Assembly (NCBI GenBank): GCA_035274845.1
Contig: DATENU010000001.1
Span: forward strand, 1-60,920
Direction of reading: 5' to 3'
Source: Chthoniobacterales bacterium
Lineage (GTDB): Bacteria > Verrucomicrobiota > Verrucomicrobiia > Chthoniobacterales > UBA10450
Length of the DNA: 60,920 nt
Shown: positions 36,132 to 44,077 of the stretch, in pieces
Numbering within the stretch: the first letter of the stretch is position 1
How the letters are laid out: the number at the start of each line of letters is the position of its first letter
Notes under the pieces: model-generated
The model's database searches: none
What the model was told of the DNA's origin: nothing
What the model saw: only the letters and a program-made list of their open reading frames with translations
Translations under genes and position numbers: made by a program

Positions 36132-37631
36132 ATGAAACGCGTAAAACGCTTCGAGGAAGAAGGCAACGTCCTGATCTGCGCGTTGGGCGCGATCCTGATC
36201 CTATCGCTCATTGGAGCCAACGTGCTCCGCAATTGCACGACTCGTTTCAATGTCTCGTCGAGCCAGGTGCGCAGCTGGAAGGACTCGCTCATGGCAGCGG
36301 AAGCCGGGGGTGACATCGCTTATGCCGAGGTCAGGAAGATCATCACCGTCGGAGTCCCCACCGGATTCCCCAACGCACTTCCAGACGGACCCGTGGCGGA
36401 TCCGGCCCATGCGTTCAACGGCTGGACGAAATCCGGGAGTAAATACTCGAGCCCTGTGACAACATTCGGCTCTAACAACCTCACCACCAGTACGGTGGTC
36501 GATAACTTTTATTCCGATCCAGCCACGGGGAACAGGTGGTATCGGGCCCGCACCAAGGGGACTGCGCCGGTGAACGGCTTGCCGCGGACCGGAATGGACG
36601 ATCGCATGGGCGCGGGGGTGCGCGGCGATAGTTTGCTCCGGAAAATCGACTTCCGAACCGATCACTTCATTGCGGCCTACGGAAAGGATGGCGATGGCGT
36701 AGGCCCAACGGTTACTCCGGTGCCGAATCCGCAAATCACCCGTCGCATCGAACAAATCAGTGCTCCGGTGACGCCGTTCGAAGTGGCCATCAAAACCACT
36801 GGTTCATATTATGGCCTGGGCTCGGCCGCACAGATCGACAGCTACAATTCCAAGGATGGCCCCTACGTTTTCGTCGCTAACAATCCCGCGAGCCCGCGCT
36901 ACAAGGATTCCCGCAGCGGCTCGGTCGCGATCGGAGGGGCGGTCGCCCCTGATGCAGTGAACGGAATGCTCTACGGAAATATCTCCACAAATGGGGGGAC
37001 AATCTTGCCGACCCAATACATCACGGGAACGGTTGACAACAACGTTCCCTTCACGATTCCGCCATTCAAGATGCCGACGGATTTGCCGCCGCCACAGTCC
37101 TCGCCCACGACTGTTACTACGGATGTGACTGTGACACCGCCTGCGGCTGGGACGCCACAGGCCCCAACCTATTATCTCCTCTCCAGTCTTAGCGGGAGAC
37201 TCACCATCAACCCCGTTGGCAGTGCGCAAACCTACGTGGCTGTCCATGTCACGGGTGACCTGACCGCGCGCGTAACGGTCAAGAACAACGTCCACGTGAA
37301 ACTGTTTATCGATGGGAACGTCGACATCAAAGCCCGCGACATCGACAACGAAAGTGGACTCGCCGCCAACCTCCAGTATTACTCAATCAGCCCGACCAAT
37401 CCGTCGACCGTCCAGTTCATCCATATCGCACCGCCGGGCGATTTCGCCGCCACCTTTTACGCACCGAGCGCCGACGTGGTGCTCAACGGCAATCCAGACC
37501 TCACGGGCGCGATCGTGTGCAAGACGTTCTATGGAAACGGGAACACCAGCTGGCATTACGATCGCGCCCTGGATACGGAAGGCGACGCCGTCGACTACCG
37601 CATCGTCAGCTACGTGGAGGACATTCGTTAG
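36132..37631 (+). CDS. PilX-like minor pilus protein with DUF7305-type C-terminus
   Basis: A 499-residue protein with a strong ribosome binding site (AAGGAG seven bases before ATG). A positively charged leader (MKRVKRFEEEGN) and a hydrophobic helix VLICALGAILILSLIGANVL (13-32) match PilX N-termini, including the EEG-N start before the helix. The long soluble region ends in a domain of alternating strands, DGNVDIKARDIDNESG and FYAPSADVVLNGNPDLTGAI then NTSWHYDRAL, typical of DUF7305-like pilus-tip domains. It follows PilW by 20 bp and is probably in the same operon. Confidence 0.82.
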   Translation: MKRVKRFEEEGNVLICALGAILILSLIGANVLRNCTTRFNVSSSQVRSWKDSLMAAEAGGDIAYAEVRKIITVGVPTGFPNALPDGPVADPAHAFNGWTKSGSKYSSPVTTFGSNNLTTSTVVDNFYSDPATGNRWYRARTKGTAPVNGLPRTGMDDRMGAGVRGDSLLRKIDFRTDHFIAAYGKDGDGVGPTVTPVPNPQITRRIEQISAPVTPFEVAIKTTGSYYGLGSAAQIDSYNSKDGPYVFVANNPASPRYKDSRSGSVAIGGAVAPDAVNGMLYGNISTNGGTILPTQYITGTVDNNVPFTIPPFKMPTDLPPPQSSPTTVTTDVTVTPPAAGTPQAPTYYLLSSLSGRLTINPVGSAQTYVAVHVTGDLTARVTVKNNVHVKLFIDGNVDIKARDIDNESGLAANLQYYSISPTNPSTVQFIHIAPPGDFAATFYAPSADVVLNGNPDLTGAIVCKTFYGNGNTSWHYDRALDTEGDAVDYRIVSYVEDIR

Positions 37632-37643
37632 CAAGATAGACGC

Positions 37644-39641
37644 ATGAGAGCTTTCCTCTGCCTTCTCGCAGGTGCGCTTTCATGCGTCTCGGTGTCCGCC
37701 AGCACGCTTACCGTAACGAGCACGGCTGATAATGGCGCGGGTTCCCTGCGAGCAATGATTGCCGCCGCGGCGGCCGGCGATGTGATCCAGTTCGACCCGT
37801 CTCTAAACGGTCAGGTTATTTTGCTGGCGACTCCGCTCAACGTGATCCGGGAGCTGAGGATCGACGGGCCAGGCGCAGATCAAATTGCGATCAGTGGCGG
37901 CAACCGCACTCGCATTTTTTCCGCAATATCTCCCCTCACCCTCACGGGTCTCACGCTAAAGAACGGACTCGGCGATGGAGGCGCCCTGCGGGTCACCCGA
38001 GCCCGGGCCACGGCGATTGGATGCATCTTTACCGACAACGCCGCGCCTAACGGACTGGGGGGAGCGATTAATTCTCCTGGCTCCGCCCTCGAGCTCAGCA
38101 ATTGCACATTCTTGCGTAACACGGCTTCCGGCTTTGGCCTGGGCGGCGCATTTTTTGGTCCCAGCAGGATCGCAGTGACGATGACTGACTGTGTGTTCAT
38201 CGAGAACTCTGCTCATGACGGCGGCGCCATTTTCGCGGACGGCGAGCTGAACCTCGTGCGCTGCAATTTCACTCACAACAGTATCCCAACCGACGGGATC
38301 GCCGGTGCTGTTTACAACGAATCCCCCACGCTCATGACCGGATGCATTTTTTCCGGCAACTCAACCGGCGACGGAGGTGAAGGCGGCGCGCTCTTCATCG
38401 GCGACGGCATCATTCGCGACTCTCTCATCGCCGGCAACTCGGTTGGATCGACGAGCGGATTTGTAGCTCAGGGCGGTGGAATCTGGAGTTTCGGGACGCT
38501 GAATATCCAAAACAGCACCATCGCAAACAATATCTCCGGCGCTCAAAGCCAGGGGGCCGGCATCTACAACGATAGTGTGCTGGTTTTAGACAACACCACG
38601 GTCTCAGGAAACTCGGCTGGAGCATCCTCGCTGGGAGGCGGCATTTTTAACGAAGCCAGCGATGGCGCTTCCCTGAGCGCCGCAAACACCATCATCGCCC
38701 GCAATTCCGCACCGGCCGGTCCGGACATTTTCGGCACATTCGCCAGCCGCGGGTACAACCTCATTGGCAACACCGGGGGCAATACAGGAGCGACTGGGAA
38801 CGACCTGATTAACGTCGATCCTCTTCTCGGTCCGCTGCAAAACAACGGTGGGCCAACTGCCACCATGGCGCTCCTCCTGGGGAGCGTGGCGATTGATCAT
38901 GGAGATCCGGCATTCGATCCGAACTCATTCGCCCCGCCGATGATGGGCGACCAGCGCGGCGCCCCACGTCTCGATAACGGCCGACTCGATATTGGCGCTT
39001 ACGAGGCGGAGCCGCCGCATTTTCCCTCAATCGATTCTCTCACCGCGCCCCAAACGGTGGAATGCACCTCCTGGAACGGGACCCCCGCCAGCGTTTCCGT
39101 CCATGTCAGCGACAGCCGCGGCCACCCCCTGGTGATTCAGTGGATCGTCAATAATGAAATCAAACAGACAGATCAAATACCGGCGGGCCAGCCTACGAGC
39201 GGAGGGCAATCCAGCTATACCGCCATCTATCCGGATGGCGCCACGGCCGTGATGGTTGTGGTGAACGATGGGCAATCGGCCCCGGTCAGCCAGTCCACCA
39301 GTGTCACTATCCGCGATACGACTCCACCGGTCATTACCAGCCTCACCGCGAGCCCGAGCGTCCTCTCGCCGCCCAATCACAAAATGGTGCCCATCACGAT
39401 CTCAGTGAGCGCCACCGATATTTGCGACCCGAATCCGCAATCCAGAATCATCTCCGTGACCAGCAACGAGGCGGGCGAGGGCCAATATCAAATAACCGGC
39501 AATCTCACCCTCAATCTCATGTCGGACCGAAATGGCGGAGGCAACGGACGCATCTACACGATTTCGGTCGAAGCTCGGGACGCCTCCGGCAATACAACCA
39601 CGAAAAGCGTGGTCGTGACGGTGCCGAAGGGCAACAAGTAG
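37644..39641 (+). CDS. Choice-of-anchor Q, right-handed beta-helix surface protein
   Basis: A 665-residue exported protein with a signal peptide (1-19). Residues 20-450 are beta-helix coils with G-G-A-(I/L)-x-x-x-G and N-C-T-F repeats. The choice-of-anchor Q end motif follows: VDPLLGPLQNNGGPTATMAL, GDQRGAPR and LDIGAYEAE at about 390-455. A 200-residue C-terminus has Ig-like strands (TPPVITSLTASPSVLSPPNH region). It lies 12 bp after the pilX-like gene in the same direction, so it is likely co-transcribed with the pilins and may be displayed or secreted by that system. An adhesin or glycan-binding role is inference. Confidence 0.85.
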   Translation: MRAFLCLLAGALSCVSVSASTLTVTSTADNGAGSLRAMIAAAAAGDVIQFDPSLNGQVILLATPLNVIRELRIDGPGADQIAISGGNRTRIFSAISPLTLTGLTLKNGLGDGGALRVTRARATAIGCIFTDNAAPNGLGGAINSPGSALELSNCTFLRNTASGFGLGGAFFGPSRIAVTMTDCVFIENSAHDGGAIFADGELNLVRCNFTHNSIPTDGIAGAVYNESPTLMTGCIFSGNSTGDGGEGGALFIGDGIIRDSLIAGNSVGSTSGFVAQGGGIWSFGTLNIQNSTIANNISGAQSQGAGIYNDSVLVLDNTTVSGNSAGASSLGGGIFNEASDGASLSAANTIIARNSAPAGPDIFGTFASRGYNLIGNTGGNTGATGNDLINVDPLLGPLQNNGGPTATMALLLGSVAIDHGDPAFDPNSFAPPMMGDQRGAPRLDNGRLDIGAYEAEPPHFPSIDSLTAPQTVECTSWNGTPASVSVHVSDSRGHPLVIQWIVNNEIKQTDQIPAGQPTSGGQSSYTAIYPDGATAVMVVVNDGQSAPVSQSTSVTIRDTTPPVITSLTASPSVLSPPNHKMVPITISVSATDICDPNPQSRIISVTSNEAGEGQYQITGNLTLNLMSDRNGGGNGRIYTISVEARDASGNTTTKSVVVTVPKGNK

Positions 39642-39679
39642 GCGCTCGAAAAGTTCCTGGGAAAGCAGGAATTAATCGG

Positions 39680-39708
39680 TTGACAGCGACTGGGGTCGCC
39701 CGCAAAGT
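39680..39708 (+). promoter_or_regulatory. Possible promoter of rpoZ-smpB
   Basis: A consensus -35 TTGACA at 39680-39685 is followed after 17 bp by CAAAGT, a poor -10 (3 of 6). It lies 125 bp upstream of the chosen rpoZ start. Spacing is right but the -10 is weak. Confidence 0.3.
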
Positions 39709-39832
39709 CACAATTCGCTTTTGCCCGACGATGCTTGCCTCAAACCTTATTCCACCAGTGATTTCCGGCAGCACGCCGACCGTTCTTCAGTTCCCGACGG
39801 AAGCGACCCGCACCGTCCGTTCCTTGCGCAAT

Positions 39833-40057
39833 ATGACCACTCAACTCCTGCAGGAAGCAGCTCAAGTGATCCCGAATCAGCAATTGTTGATCAACGTCGT
39901 TTCCCGCCGCGTGCGTCAGCTCGGGTTGGGCCATCGCCCGCTCGTCGAAGCAACTCCCCGCTCCTCCCTTACCGATATTGCGCTCCGGGAAATCATCGCC
40001 GGCAAGCTTACTTACGAGCTCACCCCCGAGAAGCCAGCCGTCGACGGCGCCGCCTAA
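39833..40057 (+). CDS. rpoZ: DNA-directed RNA polymerase subunit omega
   Basis: A 74-residue omega. The family pattern is visible: MTTQLLQEAAQVIPNQQLLI, then VVSRRVRQLGLGHRPLVE and the helix LTDIALREIIAGKLTYEL. Omega binds the beta' C-terminus and helps RNA polymerase assembly. The ATG at 39833 places the PN turn 14 residues from the start as in other omegas. An in-frame upstream ATG at 39730 would add a Pro/Ser/Thr-rich stretch with no counterpart, and the still longer frame runs back into the beta-helix gene. smpB follows 27 bp downstream. Confidence 0.88.
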   Translation: MTTQLLQEAAQVIPNQQLLINVVSRRVRQLGLGHRPLVEATPRSSLTDIALREIIAGKLTYELTPEKPAVDGAA

Positions 40058-40084
40058 ACTCCCGGCGCGTCCGGAAGCCCGACC

Positions 40085-40546
40085 ATGGCGACCGAGACGA
40101 TTCTCAATCGCAAGGCGTTACGCGATTTTCACATCCTTGAGCGCTACGAAGCCGGCCTTGAATTGAAAGGCAGCGAGGTCAAATCGATCCGCGCCGGCAA
40201 GGCCAATATCAGCGACGCGTTCGTCCGGATCGAGAAAGGCGAAGCGTTCCTCTACAACGCCGACATCCAGCCGTACGAACGCGCCAGCCACGAAATCCCG
40301 CCGGCCAAGCGGGTGCGGAAACTTCTCCTTCACCGGCAGGAGATTGATAAACTGTATGGACTCAGCGCGATTTCCGGCCGGGCTCTGGTGGTTCTCAGCC
40401 TCTACTGGAAGAACGGCAAGCTGAAGTCCGAGATCGGCGTCGCCCAGGGAAAGGTCGCCCACGATAAGCGCGCCGATTTGAAGAAGCGCGCCGTCGATCG
40501 CGAGACGCAACGTGAGGTTTCGCGCTTCAACAGGAAACATGGGTAG
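40085..40546 (+). CDS. smpB: SsrA-binding protein SmpB
   Basis: A 153-residue tmRNA cofactor for trans-translation. The family landmarks are in order: NRKALRDFHILERYEAGLEL, GSEVKSIRAGKANISDAFV, the ADIQPYERASHE segment, RKLLLHRQEIDKL, and the basic C-terminal tail (GVAQGKVAHDKRADLKKRAV) that enters the ribosomal A site. No tmRNA gene was recognised in the window. The stop codon runs straight into a palindromic repeat. Confidence 0.97.
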   Translation: MATETILNRKALRDFHILERYEAGLELKGSEVKSIRAGKANISDAFVRIEKGEAFLYNADIQPYERASHEIPPAKRVRKLLLHRQEIDKLYGLSAISGRALVVLSLYWKNGKLKSEIGVAQGKVAHDKRADLKKRAVDRETQREVSRFNRKHG

Positions 40547-40618
40547 GTAGGGACGCCGCGCTGCGGCGTCCGGAAATCGCTGGCTGAATCCGCGAACGGC
40601 GCAGCGCGCCCTCCCTAC
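40547..40618. repeat. Two-hairpin REP-like element
   Basis: The outer ends GTAGGGA (40547-40553) and TCCCTAC (40612-40618) are inverted copies. Inside, a left hairpin (GGACGCCGC, loop GCT, GCGGCGTCC) and a right hairpin (GGCGC, loop AGC, GCGCC) face each other. It starts one base after the smpB stop, in the smpB to MFS gap. Confidence 0.65.
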
Positions 40619-40678
40619 CCCCGTTCACCATTCACTCTCCTTGTCACCCCGCGCTTCGCATCCAGATTAGACGTTCGC

Positions 40679-41899
40679 ATGGCTCGGGCGCGTTCACCTC
40701 TCTTCGTTCTCTTCCTCACGGTCTTCATCGACCTGATCGGCTTCGGCATCGTCATCCCGATCCTCCCGCTTTACGCGGAGCATTTTAACGCTTCGCCGGT
40801 CACGATCGGCTGGCTGACCGGCATCTATTCCGGCATGCAGATCATTTTCACCCCGATCCTGGGGAAGCTTTCGGATCGCTTTGGTCGCCGGCCTGTTCTG
40901 TTCATCAGCATCGTCGGCACCGCGCTCGGCTTCGCCCTGATGGGGTTGGCGCATTCGCTCACGTTGCTTTTCATCGCGCGTATCCTCGCCGGCATCACGG
41001 GTGGAAACATTTCGATCCCGCAGGCCTACATCGCAGACGTTACCGCTCCTGAAAAACGTTCGCGCGCCATGGGCCTGATCGGTGCGGCCTTTGGTCTCGG
41101 GTTTACCTTCGGTCCCCTCATCGGGGGTTTGATGAGCAGGATTTCCTACAGCGCGCCGTTTTTCTTCTCGGCCGGACTCGCCGTGGTCAATGCCGCGCTC
41201 GTTTATTTGATCCTGCCAGAAAGTTTGCCCCGCGAACATCGCGCTCGCCCGCATGAGGAAGCCAGTATCGCGGAGGTTTTCCGGCACGGCCGCGGCGCCA
41301 TGTTCGCAATCGTGATCGGCACCTATTTTTTCCTGATCGTCGGTTTCTCGATCATGACCACGCTCTTCGCCTTGTTTACGGAAAAGCGTTTCAACTACGA
41401 CGCCCAGGCGAATGGATACCTTTTTGGTTTTGTCGGCATCGTCAGCGTGATTGTGCAGGGAGGTCTCATCGGCCGATTGATCAAGATCTTCGGCGAAGTG
41501 GCGCTTGCGCGGGCTGGCATGATCCTAACCACGCTTTCGCTCGCCTTGTTGCCGATGAGCGGGAACCTGACGTTTTTGCTGCTGGTCTGCGCGGGATTAT
41601 CAGCTGGCAGCGGTTTTGCCAGTCCGCCCCTTAGCGGCCTCGCGTCGCAAATGATCGAGCCGAGCTGGCAAGGGCGTGCCCTCGGCGTCATGCAGTCCGC
41701 CGGCAGCACGGCCCGGTTGCTCGGTCCGCTCCTCGGCGGCTGGCTGTTGACCTTTGATCTCCGCAAACCGATCGGGCATTACGGCTACACCCCGTTCCTG
41801 GCCGGCGCATTTCTCTGTCTTGTCGGCGCAATCTTCGCCTTTTCTTTCAAGAAGCCTGCCCAAGATCACACGACGGATGATATCGCGGTCGGAGTGTAG
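40679..41899 (+). CDS. MFS transporter, Tet(A)/DHA1 type
   Basis: A 406-residue twelve-span transporter. The N-terminal TVFIDLIGFGIVIPILPLY is typical of TCR/Tet-like MFS exporters, motif A is GKLSDRFGRRPVLF at 61-74, and motif C-like GAAFGLGFTFGPLIGG is at 136-151. A short cytoplasmic loop carries charged RARPHEEASIAE. Drug or metabolite proton antiport is the family activity. Substrate is not predictable. ThpR follows after six bases, so both likely form one transcript. Confidence 0.93.
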   Translation: MARARSPLFVLFLTVFIDLIGFGIVIPILPLYAEHFNASPVTIGWLTGIYSGMQIIFTPILGKLSDRFGRRPVLFISIVGTALGFALMGLAHSLTLLFIARILAGITGGNISIPQAYIADVTAPEKRSRAMGLIGAAFGLGFTFGPLIGGLMSRISYSAPFFFSAGLAVVNAALVYLILPESLPREHRARPHEEASIAEVFRHGRGAMFAIVIGTYFFLIVGFSIMTTLFALFTEKRFNYDAQANGYLFGFVGIVSVIVQGGLIGRLIKIFGEVALARAGMILTTLSLALLPMSGNLTFLLLVCAGLSAGSGFASPPLSGLASQMIEPSWQGRALGVMQSAGSTARLLGPLLGGWLLTFDLRKPIGHYGYTPFLAGAFLCLVGAIFAFSFKKPAQDHTTDDIAVGV

Positions 41900-41905
41900 A
41901 CACCG

Positions 41906-42454
41906 ATGAGCTCGAAGCGGCTCTTCGTCAGTATCGAGCTTCCCGAATCCATTACCAAGCAGCTCGCAGAATTGGATCCGTCTCTCCGCGGCGTGCGCTG
42001 GCTCGAACCGCGCCAGATGCATCTCACTCTCGCCTTTCTCGGAGACGTATCGAGGGAAATCCAGGAAGCGCTGTCGAAGAAACTCCAGGCCATTTCGTGG
42101 AAGTCATTCTTCCTGCCACTTATCGGCCTCGGAACTTTCCCTGGGAAAGGCTGGCCGAAGATAGTTTGGATTGGAGTCGGGACCGGTCACCCGCATTTGT
42201 TCCAATTGCATAAACGCGTCCAGGAAGCTCTTCTCTCCACCGGTCTCGAGCCCGACCTGCGCTCATTCCATCCGCACGTCACCCTCGCTCGTTGCCGCGA
42301 CGTTTCTCCGCAGACGATCCGTCCCTTTCTAAAATCGCACGGCGATTTCGATGCCGGCATGATCCACGTCGAATCATTCGTTCTGAATTCGAGCGAACTG
42401 ACTCCGGCCGGTTCCGTTTACACCGCGGAACTCGTCTGTCAGGCCTTGCGATAG
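41906..42454 (+). CDS. thpR: RNA 2',3'-cyclic phosphodiesterase (ThpR/LigT)
   Basis: A 182-residue 2H phosphodiesterase of the LigT type: the opening KRLFVSIELPESI, then MHLTLAFLGDV (first H-x-T) and FHPHVTLARCRD (second H-x-T), with FPGKGWPKIVWIGV between. Hydrolyses 2',3'-cyclic phosphates to 2'-phosphates on RNA. Compared with the 2H protein at 24098 it is the orthodox family member. It starts six bases after the MFS stop and overlaps the convergent POT gene by 16 bp. Confidence 0.95.
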   Translation: MSSKRLFVSIELPESITKQLAELDPSLRGVRWLEPRQMHLTLAFLGDVSREIQEALSKKLQAISWKSFFLPLIGLGTFPGKGWPKIVWIGVGTGHPHLFQLHKRVQEALLSTGLEPDLRSFHPHVTLARCRDVSPQTIRPFLKSHGDFDAGMIHVESFVLNSSELTPAGSVYTAELVCQALR

Positions 42455-44010
42455 TGGTCGGCGACCGGATAACTCCGGGCGACCAATCCAAAGGCCAGCG
42501 CCGCCAGGAACGCGAACACGGCAAAGAAAAACATCTGGAACGCCGTCAGCCCGAAACCGCTCGACTTGATGAAGTCGATCACGGCCTGGTTTTGCACGCC
42601 GGCGTTCACTACCAGCACCCAAAGATTCCCGATGGTGACCGAGAGATTCCAGAACGCCATGATCGCGCTCTTCATTGAGAGCGGTGCCTGGCTGTAGGCG
42701 AACTCGAGCCCGGTCGCGGAAACCAGCACTTCGCCGAGGGTGAGAAATGCGTAGGGGAGAATCTGCCATGCGATCGTGAAGACCGTGCCGTGGTCGAGCA
42801 CCAGTTGCATGCAGCCGACGACGATCCACGCCACTCCGGACAACGCGATCCCAGCCGTCATTCGCCGGAGCGCGGTGACTTCGTAGCCGAGGCGGCGCAG
42901 GGCCGGATAAAGCACAAGATTGTTGAAGGGAATGAGCAGCATTACCAGCGCTGGATTGAGCGCCTGCATTTGCGAAGATTGGAACCAAGCCGGTTTGCTC
43001 ATCGCGTTTGCCTGCAGCACCCAGGTCGACGCTTTTTGATCGAAGAGCGACCAGAACGGCGTGACGAGGGCGAACAGCACCAGGACACGCAAGACAGCCC
43101 GCACGCCCTCAATCGCTTCGTCAGGATGCTTGCCACGAATGGCGTTGAGCTGAAGCCAAACGCCCAATCCGCCAAAGGCAATCATAGCGACGAGGGCGAG
43201 GCAGGCCGCGATAACGAAACCGAGCCTCGGAATCAGAAGAAACGAAATGATGGCGGCAAGAGCGCCAAGGCCCGCGAGAACCTTTCCGCGCATTCCCGAA
43301 GCGATCGCGGTGCTCGAGACACGAAGAAACGAATTCGGGTCAGAAGGAGCCGGAGCCAGCATGACGTAGCTCTTCCTTCCGAGCCACAGGACCACGACGG
43401 AGATAAACATCAACGCGCCCGGGATCCCGAAAGCGAACGCCGGCCCGAGATACCGCAGGAAAAGCGGCATCAAAAAGGATGCGAACAACGAACCAAAGTT
43501 GATGATCCAATAGAACGCGTCGAAGACCACTTTCGCTCGATGCTTGTTTGTTTGATCGAATTGGTCGCCGACAAATGCCGCCACACACGGCTTGATCCCT
43601 CCCGAGCCAAGCGCGATCAACCCCAGCCCGACGTAAAAGCCGGTGCGATTGAAAACAAAAAGGGCGAGACATGCCTGTCCGACGCAGTAGACCAGGCTTA
43701 GCCACAGGATCGTGTTGTACTTTCCAAAGAAACGATCGGCCAGCCAGCCACCGAGAAGCGGAAAAAAGTAAACTCCGATGACGAAGGTGTGGAAGACATC
43801 TTTCGCCGCGTGTTCCCGGTCCGCCTCCGGCAAATACACCAGCAGCGACGACACCAAAAACATCGTCAGGATGTTGCGCATCCCGTAAAAGCTAAAGCGC
43901 TCGCAGCCTTCGTTGCCGATGATGTAACGGATTTGGCGCGGAATTGGGGCCTTGGGATCCGGGACCGCGGGCTGCCCGGCCAGCGCCGGATCGATGACGT
44001 CTTGTTTCAC
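42439..44010 (-). CDS. Peptide MFS transporter, POT/PTR family
   Basis: A 523-residue proton-coupled oligopeptide transporter. The POT motif ExxER lies in GNEGCERFSFYGMRNILT near residue 40, and FVIGVYFFPLLGGWLADRFFGKYNTI follows as in family members. The PTR signature region GLIALGSGGIKPCVAAFVGDQFD is in the fifth span area. The GTG at 44010 is chosen; the open frame further upstream is out of the family and overlaps the neighbouring MFS gene. The family takes up di- and tripeptides, which fits the exported peptidases encoded in this window. Confidence 0.93.
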   Translation of the reverse strand: MKQDVIDPALAGQPAVPDPKAPIPRQIRYIIGNEGCERFSFYGMRNILTMFLVSSLLVYLPEADREHAAKDVFHTFVIGVYFFPLLGGWLADRFFGKYNTILWLSLVYCVGQACLALFVFNRTGFYVGLGLIALGSGGIKPCVAAFVGDQFDQTNKHRAKVVFDAFYWIINFGSLFASFLMPLFLRYLGPAFAFGIPGALMFISVVVLWLGRKSYVMLAPAPSDPNSFLRVSSTAIASGMRGKVLAGLGALAAIISFLLIPRLGFVIAACLALVAMIAFGGLGVWLQLNAIRGKHPDEAIEGVRAVLRVLVLFALVTPFWSLFDQKASTWVLQANAMSKPAWFQSSQMQALNPALVMLLIPFNNLVLYPALRRLGYEVTALRRMTAGIALSGVAWIVVGCMQLVLDHGTVFTIAWQILPYAFLTLGEVLVSATGLEFAYSQAPLSMKSAIMAFWNLSVTIGNLWVLVVNAGVQNQAVIDFIKSSGFGLTAFQMFFFAVFAFLAALAFGLVARSYPVADHYRKA

Positions 44011-44077
44011 CGTCGCGAGAGTCGGTTGCGCGGCGAATTGCCGCAATAACAAAAGCGGCCAGGAATGAGGATCCCAG

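Noticed and set aside
39422..39832. Upstream in-frame extension of rpoZ
   Set aside because: It runs back into the beta-helix gene in another frame; the omega family aligns from the internal ATG at 39833.
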